This document shows, piece by piece, positions 27,466 to 34,690 of a stretch of 35,927 bases of DNA. The DNA lies in contig JAJZZM010000008.1 of the NCBI GenBank assembly GCA_021797555.1, forward strand, positions 1 through 35,927, read 5' to 3'. The notes beneath the pieces were generated by a model that ran no database searches, was not told the origin of the DNA, and worked only from the letters and a program-made list of their open reading frames with translations. Position numbers and translations under genes: made by a program. Each line of letters starts with the position of its first letter. The stretch's first letter is position 1. The stretch comes from Thermoplasmata archaeon (GTDB taxonomy: Archaea; Thermoplasmatota; Thermoplasmata; Thermoplasmatales; Thermoplasmataceae).

Positions 27466-28458
27466 ATGAAATGTATAGTATGTGGCATAAACGATGCATA
27501 CAAATTCGGCCGATGCAGGGATTGTTTATCCAATGAAATTAAATTAAAAACAGAAAAAATGGAAATTACAGAATGTCCTAAATGCGGGTCTGTAAGATTG
27601 AATAAAAAATGGTATTATAACAATATTGATGAGAATATCAAAAGAAATGCTATATCTCACATAAAAACAGAAAAAACAGACAAAATAAAATCAGTAAATA
27701 GCCTTAAAATTCTGGACGATAATATATTAATGGATTTAATTGTTGATGATAGGAATCTTGGTGAAATAGAAAAAGAGATAAGTATTGATTTGAAGGTAAC
27801 CAAAGAAAGTTGCCCGGTATGCAATAAGGTTACCGGATCATATTATGAGGGAGTAATACAGTTAAGGACATTTACAACTGAATACGATAATGTAATTGAC
27901 GATGCAAAAGATAAAATTATAGATTTTATAAAAAATATAAATAAAACTGATCCAAATTCTTTCGTTTCGAAGGTAGATAAGCTTAAGGAAGGTCTTGATA
28001 TTTATCTTGGCAAAAAGGAAGATGCAATAAAAATAGATAAAATTATGGAGGAAAATTATTTCTCAACGGTAAAGATAACAAAATCCATTGCAGGGAGAAA
28101 AGATGGAAAGGATTTATTCAGGTATACCCATTTAATAAGAATACTTGACCTTATGGCAGGTTCTGTAATTTATGATAAATTATATTATATGGTAAAAGCA
28201 ATAACACCCAATAACATTGAATTGCTTGATATTAAAAATAATAGTTTACTGAATTTAAATTCTAAAGATTTTTTCAGGAAATCATTTAATGTAATACATA
28301 GAATTCCAGAAAAGGATAAATTCATAGTTATATCAAATAACGGCAATGAAACACAGTTAATGAACTCTAAAAATTATAAAATAATAACGGTAAGGCAGTT
28401 ATTTAATTCACCGGAAATTTATTTATATAAATATAATGAAAAATATTTTTCTTTGTAA
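27466..28458 (+). CDS. nmd3: NMD3-family ribosome biogenesis protein, archaeal form
   Basis: A 330-residue archaeal homologue of eukaryotic Nmd3, which binds the large ribosomal subunit and adapts it for export. Archaea have no nucleus, so a late 50S assembly role is likely. The N-terminus has the diagnostic zinc-binding cysteines: CIVCG (3-7), CRDC near 17-20, CPKCG near 38-42, and CPVCNK near 117-122. Downstream are LRTFTTEYDN and the AGRKDGKDLFRYTHLIRI region. Its partners would be ribosomal proteins and the tRNA-like eIF6-binding zone. It lies 53 nt downstream of the YyaL gene and 33 nt upstream of arginine deiminase; co-transcription is possible. Confidence 0.9.
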   Translation: MKCIVCGINDAYKFGRCRDCLSNEIKLKTEKMEITECPKCGSVRLNKKWYYNNIDENIKRNAISHIKTEKTDKIKSVNSLKILDDNILMDLIVDDRNLGEIEKEISIDLKVTKESCPVCNKVTGSYYEGVIQLRTFTTEYDNVIDDAKDKIIDFIKNINKTDPNSFVSKVDKLKEGLDIYLGKKEDAIKIDKIMEENYFSTVKITKSIAGRKDGKDLFRYTHLIRILDLMAGSVIYDKLYYMVKAITPNNIELLDIKNNSLLNLNSKDFFRKSFNVIHRIPEKDKFIVISNNGNETQLMNSKNYKIITVRQLFNSPEIYLYKYNEKYFSL

Positions 28459-28491
28459 AAAGATTTTTAACAACAAAGTAATTACTTTATA

Positions 28492-29736
28492 ATGAGAATA
28501 AAAGCTGAATGGGACAAATTAAATGAGGTTATAATGCACAGACCAGGTACGGAGATAACGTATGCTATGTTCGCACCAAAAGCATTTCTATTTGAGAGGT
28601 CATTTAATTATAATAAGGCAATAAATGAACACAAAAATCTTGAAAATATTTTAAAAGAAAATGGTGTAAAAACACATTTATTAAGTGATTTAATAGTAAA
28701 AACTGCTGATAATTCAAATGATTTCCGGCGTAAACTTGAAAAAAAGGTTTTATCATTAATACATTTCTATGGTACAAAAGAATCCATGGAAATAGCAAAT
28801 AATGATTTAATAAAAAATATAGATTATATAGATTCTGAATCATTATTTCAGGCACTGATACTTGAACTATCAATAGATTTGAAGGAATATGTTTCAGGCA
28901 TAGAATATCCTACTGTATATTCAAACATACCTTTGGCCAATTTATATTTTATGAGGGATCAACAGGCAATTTCAAATGGTGCTTTGATAGGAAATATGAG
29001 AATGAATCAGAGAAAAAAAGAAACTGATATCACATCATTTGTTTTCAAGGAAATTTTTAATGAAAACATTCAAAAAATAGAGGATGGATATTTCGAAGGC
29101 GGGGATTTTATGCCTGCAAAGGATTTTGCATTGATAGGGATGGGCAACAGGACAAATGAACAGGGTGCATTGTCTGCTATAAAATCTGGAGTTATTAATT
29201 TTGATGAAATAGCATTAGTGTATAATCCCATTTATAATTTTATGAAAAATGAAGATTTAATGGTAAATATGCATTTAGATACATATTTTAATATTCCTGC
29301 AGATGGTATTGCAATAACATCAATTGAGTTATCGAAAATTGCAAAAGTTAAGGTATATTCAAAAAGAAATGATGGTTATGATTATTCAAATGAAATGACA
29401 TTATATGATTATTTAAAAAATAAGGATTATAATATAATAGATCTGGGCATAAGTGAGCAGCTGTCATATTCATCAAATTTTTTAACAGTATCAAACAATA
29501 AAATTATAGCCATTGATTCCGGGAAAGTTATAAAAAAATTATTAAAAGAAAATATATTTGATAAAGAAACAAAGAGCAGAATCTTGAAAGACATAGACAT
29601 AAAAAATAATAAATTATTTCCGGAAAATAAGGGAATAAAGGATTATGGCATAGATTTTATAAAAATAGATTTAAGCGAATTAACCGGAGGCTATGGCGGG
29701 GCACACTGTATGACATCCGCAATAAACAGGATATGA
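28492..29736 (+). CDS. arcA: Arginine deiminase
   Basis: Hydrolyses L-arginine to citrulline and ammonia, the first step of arginine fermentation and a source of alkali in acid-living cells. The 414-residue length and motifs fit ADI of the guanidino-modifying superfamily. LNEVIMHRPG starts the fold. NLYFMRDQQ corresponds to the usual FTRDP stretch. EGGDFMPA holds the acidic residues, NMHLDTYF the catalytic His-Asp, and GGAHCMTSA the nucleophilic Cys (residue 406). The first gene neighbours are NMD3 and S3Ae. No ornithine transcarbamoylase, carbamate kinase or antiporter gene is nearby, so the rest of the pathway must be elsewhere if it exists. Confidence 0.92.
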   Translation: MRIKAEWDKLNEVIMHRPGTEITYAMFAPKAFLFERSFNYNKAINEHKNLENILKENGVKTHLLSDLIVKTADNSNDFRRKLEKKVLSLIHFYGTKESMEIANNDLIKNIDYIDSESLFQALILELSIDLKEYVSGIEYPTVYSNIPLANLYFMRDQQAISNGALIGNMRMNQRKKETDITSFVFKEIFNENIQKIEDGYFEGGDFMPAKDFALIGMGNRTNEQGALSAIKSGVINFDEIALVYNPIYNFMKNEDLMVNMHLDTYFNIPADGIAITSIELSKIAKVKVYSKRNDGYDYSNEMTLYDYLKNKDYNIIDLGISEQLSYSSNFLTVSNNKIIAIDSGKVIKKLLKENIFDKETKSRILKDIDIKNNKLFPENKGIKDYGIDFIKIDLSELTGGYGGAHCMTSAINRI

Positions 29737-29913
29737 AATTTAATATATTTATTAATTTTACCTTAATAAATATTATACAGAATTAAATCTATAATATCTA
29801 ATGCTAAAAAATTATGGCAGGCATATTTTATCTATAAATTCGAAAATGTTATAAATTTATAAGTAATAATGTATTTCACTAATAAGTTAAATTTAATATA
29901 TAAGAGGGATTGA

Positions 29914-30543
29914 ATGGTAGATAAGAGAAAATCAAGCACTAAGGATAAGTGGAAGGAAAAATCATGGTACACGATAGTTGCACCTTCGTATTTTGGTGAG
30001 AAAGAGATAGGGTTAAGTCCAAGTTCTGACCCCAAGTATATAGTAAACAGAACAATTGCTGTTCCTATATCGGATTTTACAGGCAACTTTAAAAAATCAA
30101 GCTCAATGGTTATTTTTAAAATTGATGATGTTATAGGCAAAAAATGTTCAACTGTTTTTATAGGGCACGAGGTAAGTGAGGATACCATAAGAAGGATGGT
30201 AAGAAGAAGAAAGGAAAGAATTGATATTATAACCAACATTAGAACAAAGGATTTATATAAAATCGCTGTAAAGTTTGTACTTGTTGCAGATGCAAAATTA
30301 ACTGAAGCTAAGAGATCTGAAGTGAGAAAAACTATTAAAGATTATATCACACAGAAATCATCAACCATGGAACTCGGGGAATTTGCATTGTATGTTATAG
30401 GCGATGAAGTCTACAATGAACTTGTAAATTCTTTAAAAAATGTTTATCCAATAAGAAAAATAGAAGTTAGAAAAACAGAAGTTCTTGGAAAAGAAGCTCC
30501 AGAAATTGTTCAGAATGAAGCCGAAGAACCGGTTTCTAACTGA
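29914..30543 (+). CDS. rps3ae: 30S ribosomal protein S3Ae (eS1)
   Basis: A 209-residue archaeal/eukaryal small-subunit protein with no bacterial counterpart. The basic N-terminus (MVDKRKSSTKDKWKEKSWYTI) and APSYFGEKEIG are family features, as are GHEVSEDTIRRMVRRRKERID, LYKIAVKFVLVAD and VYPIRKIEVRKTEVL. It ends in a glutamate-rich tail (EAPEIVQNEAEEP). The start is well fixed: GAGGGAT lies just ahead of the ATG and TTTAATATATAAG about 24 nt before it. The tRNA-Met gene follows 7 nt after the stop, so mRNA and tRNA probably share a transcript and the tRNA 5' end is made by RNase P. Confidence 0.95.
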   Translation: MVDKRKSSTKDKWKEKSWYTIVAPSYFGEKEIGLSPSSDPKYIVNRTIAVPISDFTGNFKKSSSMVIFKIDDVIGKKCSTVFIGHEVSEDTIRRMVRRRKERIDIITNIRTKDLYKIAVKFVLVADAKLTEAKRSEVRKTIKDYITQKSSTMELGEFALYVIGDEVYNELVNSLKNVYPIRKIEVRKTEVLGKEAPEIVQNEAEEPVSN

Positions 30544-30550
30544 TTTATGA

Positions 30551-30638
30551 GCCGGGGTGGCTCAGTTGGAAGAGCGTCGGACTCATAAGTTTATACTGAG
30601 AAATCCGAAGGCCTCGGGTTCAATCCCCGACCCCGGCA
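30551..30638 (+). tRNA. trnM: tRNA-Met (CAT), elongator type, with a 15-nt intron
   Basis: The parts are GCCGGGG (acceptor 5'), D arm GCTC...GAGC, anticodon stem TCGGA/TCCGA, loop with CAT at 30584-30586, variable AGGCC, T arm TCGGG TTCAATC CCCGA, acceptor 3' CCCCGGC and discriminator A. CCA is not encoded. The acceptor G1:C72 excludes an initiator. A CAT tRNA modified by TiaS would be Ile2, but the body matches archaeal elongator Met as I recall it. The intron at 30588-30602 lies between positions 37 and 38. Confidence 0.92.
30588..30602 (+). other. tRNA-Met intron in a bulge-helix-bulge context
   Basis: The intron AGTTTATACTGAGAA follows A37. Outer helix TCGGA/TCCGA, 3-nt bulge AAA on the 3' side, 4-bp helix CTCA/TGAG, 3-nt bulge TAA on the 5' side, then a GT/AC minihelix closing a four-base loop. 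This is a minimal strict bulge-helix-bulge for the archaeal splicing endonuclease, with cuts after the second base of each bulge. Confidence 0.85.
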
Positions 30639-30660
30639 CACTTTCAATGTTTTTATTGAC
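30639..30660 (+). terminator. Possible T-rich terminator after tRNA-Met
   Basis: CTTTCAATGTTTTTATTG follows the mature tRNA end and contains a run of five T. Archaeal transcription often ends in such T tracts. No hairpin is seen, so this is tentative. Confidence 0.3.
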
Positions 30661-30749
30661 ATTTTAAATTAAATATTCATTTAATAATATTTTAATTATA
30701 GCAATATTAAAATTTTTGACTTTAACAATGATCAGTGCGATTGCCGAGA

Positions 30750-30760
30750 TTTAGCCTAAA
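30750..30760. promoter_or_regulatory. Palindrome TTTAGcCTAAA upstream of the integrase gene
   Basis: A 5-1-5 palindrome within the most GC-rich part of the intergenic region. It runs into CTAAAGGTTTAATA, the likely BRE/TATA zone some 25-35 bp before the integrase ATG. It could be an operator for the recombinase gene or part of a recombination site; symmetry and position are the only evidence. Confidence 0.35.
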
Positions 30761-30791
30761 GGTTTAATACGTTTCAAAACAATAGATTATT

Positions 30792-32012
30792 ATGGGAATA
30801 TATTCAATAGAGCAGGATCTAAAAGCAGAATATAGTAGATTAAATAAAATACCTCAAAATGAAAGGAATAAAATAATAGATTTTGTAAAGGAAATAAAAA
30901 TAACAGGAATAACAGAATATAGAGAGTATTTTTATCTAGTAAGGTTAAGAATGATCTATTCATATTTAATGGATAAATTCTTAAATCCTGAAAAATCTGA
31001 TATAATAGACATGATTTTAAAATTTAAAGAAAAATACACAGACAAAACAATGATAGACTATGAAAGTGTAATGAAGAGATTTTATAAATGGCTTTACGGT
31101 CCATTGCCTGATTTTATGAATATAAAATTCAATCACAAATCAAGCCATGACAAGAAAATGGATCTAATAACAAGATCGGATATGGATGAATTAATAGGTG
31201 CATGCAATAATACCAGGGATAAAGCATTAATATCATTATTATACGATTCGGGATGCAGAATCGGTGAGATATTATCATTGAGAATGAATGATGTAATCTT
31301 TGATGAATATGGATTAATATTAAATGTGCATGGTAAAACAGGAAATAGAAGTGTAAGGATAGTAGGCGATTCAATAGCCTATTTAAAGGATTATTTAAAA
31401 TCAAAGGATGATAGGGATGAAAGCCTGTTTACAGGATTGCAAAAGCAGAATATGCACAGGCAAATGAAATACTATGATGCAAGGAAATTATTATTAAATT
31501 TAAAAGCAAGGACCGGAATAGAGAAAAGAATATACCCGCATTTATTCAGGCACACCAGGGCATCAATATTAGCATCAAAGGTTCCTGAATCACCTTTAGA
31601 AAATCAAATGGGGTGGGTCCATGGTTCTAAAATGACATCAGTATATGTGCATTTATCAATGAGGGATCAGGACAATGCAATTTTAAAAGCATATGGTATA
31701 AATGTTAATGAGAAGAATGAAATTGAGGAAAAACCTAAAAAATGCCCAAGATGTGATTATCTAAATCCGAGCAATGCTAAATACTGCCATAACTGCTGGC
31801 TTCCATTTGATGAGAAGTTAGCACTGGAATATGAAAATAAGGAAAAGGAAATAGAGGAAAAAATAGAGAATTCCGGGGCAATACCAGGAATAGCAAAGAA
31901 GATGATAGAGAATGCACCTGAAACATTTAAATCAAAATTAATAGAAAATGTTTTAGAGGAAATATTGAAGGATCCTGGCCTGTTAGAGAAATTCAGGGAT
32001 GAAATCAAGTAG
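30792..32012 (+). CDS. Tyrosine recombinase/integrase with C-terminal zinc ribbon
   Basis: A 406-residue site-specific recombinase. All catalytic residues can be placed: R156 (SGCRIGEIL), K182 (HGKTG), H250-x-x-R253 (HLFRH), H277 (GWVHG) and nucleophile Y285 (TSVYVHL). A SAM-like N-terminal domain precedes (about 20-110). After the catalytic domain comes CPRC-x10-CHNC (318-335), a zinc ribbon, then a helical acidic/basic tail (about 340-406). Cellular XerA is under 300 residues without this ribbon, so a mobile-element integrase is more likely. It begins 150 bp after tRNA-Met, a classical integration neighbourhood. I found no duplicated tRNA end in the window. Confidence 0.9.
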   Translation: MGIYSIEQDLKAEYSRLNKIPQNERNKIIDFVKEIKITGITEYREYFYLVRLRMIYSYLMDKFLNPEKSDIIDMILKFKEKYTDKTMIDYESVMKRFYKWLYGPLPDFMNIKFNHKSSHDKKMDLITRSDMDELIGACNNTRDKALISLLYDSGCRIGEILSLRMNDVIFDEYGLILNVHGKTGNRSVRIVGDSIAYLKDYLKSKDDRDESLFTGLQKQNMHRQMKYYDARKLLLNLKARTGIEKRIYPHLFRHTRASILASKVPESPLENQMGWVHGSKMTSVYVHLSMRDQDNAILKAYGINVNEKNEIEEKPKKCPRCDYLNPSNAKYCHNCWLPFDEKLALEYENKEKEIEEKIENSGAIPGIAKKMIENAPETFKSKLIENVLEEILKDPGLLEKFRDEIK

Positions 32013-32055
32013 GTCTTATAAGAAATAGAAAAAATTTTATGTAGGCAGAAATTAC

Positions 32056-32514
32056 ATGCAAATGGATAAAAAAATCAGATTACGGGGCGGTTATAGATAT
32101 ATCAAAAAAACAGATCAAGGAACAATTATCTCAGGAAATCAGGCAATGGATAGTATAAGCTTAGAAGACCTTTATAACATATCTTTGAAAGATAATAACA
32201 TAATTATAATAGTTAAGGAGGAAAAGAAAAAAACGGTTGCGTTTATGGAGATTATTAAAAATAGCACTTTTCATGTGGAATTAATTTCTGTTGATCACCG
32301 ATTTCAAAAAAGGGGACTCGGTACATCCATGCTTCACTTGGCAGAGAAAATTGCATCAAAATACGGTTTTACAGAAATTAGGTTGGATGCCGTTGAAGAC
32401 AAGGTTGAATTTTATAGAGATCTGGGCTATATAGAATATGGAGAAATGTTTTATGATTATGAATGGGGCAACCTACAGCCAATGAAGAAAAAAATAAAAA
32501 ATTATAAATACTAA
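32056..32514 (+). CDS. GNAT-family N-acetyltransferase
   Basis: 152 residues with the GNAT acetyl-CoA core: strand FHVELISVDHRF, then pyrophosphate-binding QKRGLGTSML (Q/RxxGxG/A), helix HLAEKIASKYG, strand EIRLDAV and the typical end FYRDLGYIEYG. The first 50 residues are less conserved. The acetyl acceptor (protein, small molecule, tRNA or toxin target) cannot be told. ATG codons at 32056 and 32062 both give similar products. It lies 43 nt after the integrase and 25 nt before the RHH gene, in a probable element-borne cluster. A paired GNAT-RHH toxin-antitoxin is conceivable: GNAT toxins (TacT/AtaT type) usually follow an RHH antitoxin, but here the order is reversed. Confidence 0.85.
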   Translation: MQMDKKIRLRGGYRYIKKTDQGTIISGNQAMDSISLEDLYNISLKDNNIIIIVKEEKKKTVAFMEIIKNSTFHVELISVDHRFQKRGLGTSMLHLAEKIASKYGFTEIRLDAVEDKVEFYRDLGYIEYGEMFYDYEWGNLQPMKKKIKNYKY

Positions 32515-32539
32515 TACACAATATAAAATAGGTAATACT

Positions 32540-32779
32540 ATGGTAGTAAAAAAAATATCAATTTCAATAGATGTGGAAGTGGATAAGGCCCTAAACATAC
32601 TTGCTGATGGGGAAATGATGAGTAAATCAAGATTAATAGAAAGCATAATATTGCACGACAAAAATATAAAAATGATTATAAACGCACAGAGGCATGATAC
32701 CGCTTCCGGAGTTTATGCAGTTCCAGGGCACAGGGAACACATTAACAAAGAAAAAGATAAAAAACAAATATTTCAATAA
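32540..32779 (+). CDS. Ribbon-helix-helix (CopG-like) DNA-binding protein
   Basis: 79 residues. The N-terminal 45 form an RHH unit: strand KKISISIDVEV, helix DKALNILADGEMMSKS, helix RLIESIILHD. The C-terminal part (HDTASGVYAVPGHREHINKEKDKK) is polar and probably a tail that contacts another protein or is disordered. RHH proteins bind palindromic operators as dimers and act as plasmid copy-number regulators, antitoxins or viral repressors. It sits immediately after the GNAT gene and could be its partner. The start ATG has GTAATACT before it, with no clear Shine-Dalgarno motif. Confidence 0.8.
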   Translation: MVVKKISISIDVEVDKALNILADGEMMSKSRLIESIILHDKNIKMIINAQRHDTASGVYAVPGHREHINKEKDKKQIFQ

Positions 32780-32872
32780 ATTGCTATTAATATTTTATCA
32801 GGCCTGGAATTAAAAAATTGAAATTGAAGATTATAATACATTCCATAATTCTGTTATAGAGTATAATCTATA

Positions 32873-33067
32873 TCATTTAATTCCAAGGGCCTCATAGATT
32901 ATTTTTCTTATATTGTCATCCATATCAAGTTTTTCAATTTTTTCCTTATCATTTTGTGTTAGGTTAAAACGTTTTATAATTGCATATGCAAGTGCATATT
33001 CCGGATTTATGTAGCCCTTATGTTTAATTGAATTTAAAGATATCATGATAAATATATCTGAAAGCAT
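32873..33067 (-). CDS. Small protein of unknown function (64 residues)
   Basis: An open frame on the minus strand, rich in I, K, N and Y (ISLNSIKHKGYINPEYALAYAIIKRFNLTQNDKEKIEKL, about 9-48, then DMDDNIRKIIYEALGIK). It reads as a genuine compact helical protein rather than noise, with repeated aliphatic heptads. An internal ATG at 33046 could be the true start; GATATATTTATC just upstream of that site could be a TATA box. No family is recognised. It is convergent with the RHH gene, whose stop is about 94 bp away. Confidence 0.5.
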   Translation of the reverse strand: MLSDIFIMISLNSIKHKGYINPEYALAYAIIKRFNLTQNDKEKIEKLDMDDNIRKIIYEALGIK

Positions 33068-33328
33068 TATACAAATTTTGGCAGTTAATTAGATATCAGG
33101 GATTAATTTAAAGACAATAAATAAAGTATATTAATAGATGGCATGGCACATGGCCAGAGGTTTAGCATGGCAGTTCTTTAATTAATTTATCTATCGATAG
33201 AGGGGGTAAGGGGGTGACCTGCCTAAAATAATTATGATTATTAATAAAAAATCATTGAAAATGCTGGATTTTAAATATAAAATAAAGCTTATATCCATTT
33301 AAATTAATATTAAAAATCAAGGTTTTCT
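33068..33328. other. Intergenic stretch with G-rich element and palindrome
   Basis: No clear gene. CTATCGATAG (33191-33200) is a perfect 10-bp palindrome joined to AGGGGGTAAGGGGGTGACCT (33201-33220), two G5 tracts 2 nt apart. Upstream, ATGGCATGGCACATGGCC (33138-33155) is a short repetitive stretch; GCATGGCA recurs at 33165-33172. The 16-codon ORF it contains (33138-33185) is not convincing. Confidence 0.5.
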
Positions 33329-33565
33329 ATGAAGGAAAAAATTCAAATTGAGTATTCGTTGAACGATGATGAATATGAGATATTATCAATACTGGAAAAA
33401 TCAGGCGTTGTAATGACCGTTCACCAGATTTATATTATATTAAAATTCAGGAATAGGGAAATTAAGCCAATGAAAATATGGGTTATACTTAACTCACTTA
33501 CAATTCTTGGACTGGTTAAAAAATACATGAAAAACTCAAGGATCTATGAATATGAAAAGGCATGA
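33329..33565 (+). CDS. Winged helix-turn-helix protein, small regulator
   Basis: 78 residues fitting a winged helix: helix 1 NDDEYEILSILEKSG, helix 2 VHQIYIILKFRNRE, recognition helix IKPMKIWVILNSLTILGL, and the wing VKKYMKNSRIYEYEKA. Such stand-alone wHTH proteins are common in archaeal plasmids and viruses. The ATG is preceded by CAAGGTTTTCT, and near-identical AAGGTTTTCTA and AAGGATTTCAC stretches precede short ORFs at 34372 and 34641. No partner gene is obvious; it is convergent with the next minus-strand gene, with stop codons 1 nt apart. Confidence 0.65.
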   Translation: MKEKIQIEYSLNDDEYEILSILEKSGVVMTVHQIYIILKFRNREIKPMKIWVILNSLTILGLVKKYMKNSRIYEYEKA

Positions 33566-33566
33566 T

Positions 33567-34025
33567 TTATTTGTTGAAAATAAGCCTGATTAACTCATCT
33601 GTGAATGTTTCATTTTCCTTTTTGTTTTTATCCAGATAACGCTTTAAACTTGATGATATTGCCAGTGTTGTTTTCATTCTATCATTTAGATCGATTTCAC
33701 TGGGTATTTTATCAATTTGATTATTATTTATTGTTTCCTGGTTAATGGATTTAGGGGTAATATCCGGTTTTTCAGGTTCAACGGATCTAACTGTTTCCTG
33801 GTTATCTTTAACTCTCTGGGCCTGCATTTTTCTGTGATATTCAATTAACTCCTGGTATTCCGAGCGGTAATAATATGAAAGGTAAAGGCCAATAAAAAGG
33901 AATGCTATGGAAATGAACCAGTATTTTTTGATGAAGAAAAATACAGATGCTGCCATGGCAATAAACGGAATTGAAACCAGATACCAGTGTTTTAAAAAGA
34001 ATACATAATATTTTACATTGGACAT
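33567..34025 (-). CDS. Membrane protein with two TM helices and a C-terminal RHH-like domain
   Basis: A 152-residue protein whose first 55 residues form two hydrophobic helices (about 14-32 and 36-53, with a K-K-Y turn). The middle (about 60-115) is a polar Pro/Gln-rich linker. The last 36 residues, MKTTLAISSSLKRYLDKNKKENETFTDELIRLIFNK (positions 117-152), resemble the VapB/AbrB-neighbour RHH class: strand, then helix LKRYLDK, then ETFTDELIRLIF. A membrane-tethered DNA-binding protein would be unusual. The DNA-binding part is inferred from sequence pattern, not demonstrated. Confidence 0.6.
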   Translation of the reverse strand: MSNVKYYVFFLKHWYLVSIPFIAMAASVFFFIKKYWFISIAFLFIGLYLSYYYRSEYQELIEYHRKMQAQRVKDNQETVRSVEPEKPDITPKSINQETINNNQIDKIPSEIDLNDRMKTTLAISSSLKRYLDKNKKENETFTDELIRLIFNK

Positions 34026-34371
34026 AAAATCATATATGGAATCAGAGCTATATAAGGTTTTATAACAATTTCAAAGAATTATAATGACATTATAATATGC
34101 ATGCATATTTTTATAAAATCATTATAGGATATAGGAAATTACAGGATTACTGTTAAAAATTAATGAAAAATATGAGATTATGGCCTTATTTTTTATGCAA
34201 AATTACAATGAAATTTTAAAAGAATAGTCCGGCAATACGTATTTAAAAAATCACAAAACCGATTGAAAAATTAGAATATTATGGATTCATATAACAGTGA
34301 CATAGATATTTTATAAGCTGTTATAATTTTGGTATAATCTTTATAAGACATATAAAAACAAAGGTTTTCTA

Positions 34372-34421
34372 ATGTTAAAAATTTTAAAATTGTTATAATG
34401 TCTTTAAAATATAGAAAAACA
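34372..34421 (+). repeat. 50-bp direct repeat, copy A
   Basis: Aligns without gaps to 34641-34690 with 39 of 50 positions equal by my count. It begins with an 8-codon ORF (MLKILKLL then TAA) preceded by AAAGGTTTTCTA. Confidence 0.5.
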
Positions 34422-34640
34422 CATGAAAATAAAGGAAAACTAACATTTATTATATTATAATTTAATCGGATTAAAAATATGCATTTTTATGCATTCCTTT
34501 AAAATGTGATAATTAAGACAAATACAATTTTAAAAAAATCACATGCCTATACCGTAATAATAAGGGTTTTATAGCAATAATATAAGAAAATATGAAATTG
34601 AAACAATTGTTATAAAACACAGTAAATTAAAGGATTTCAC

Positions 34641-34690
34641 ATGTTGCAAATTTTAAAATTATTGTGATTCATTTATAACATAGGAAAACA
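34641..34690 (+). repeat. 50-bp direct repeat, copy B
   Basis: Aligns with 34372-34421. Its 8-codon ORF reads MLQILKLL then TGA and is preceded by AAAGGATTTCAC. Confidence 0.5.

Noticed and set aside
30551-30638. tRNA-Ile2 (CAT, agmatidine-modified) or initiator Met
   Set aside because: The G1:C72 acceptor and elongator-like body do not fit an initiator. Nothing distinguishes Ile2 decisively, but the body and intron position match archaeal elongator Met as I recall it.
30733-30762. Possible C/D-box small RNA before the integrase (ATGATCA, CCGA, CTAAA)
   Set aside because: No real C (RUGAUGA) and D (CUGA) box pair is present at proper spacing; the GC-rich island is better explained as promoter or operator.
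30991-31004. AAAAATCTGATATA inside the integrase gene matching the CTGATAT repeat
   Set aside because: A single short match in coding sequence without a palindrome; chance is likely at this base composition.
33138-33185. 15-residue ORF MAWHMARGLAWQFFN
   Set aside because: Too short to support coding; the ATGGCA repeats explain the pattern and the promoter spacing is poor.
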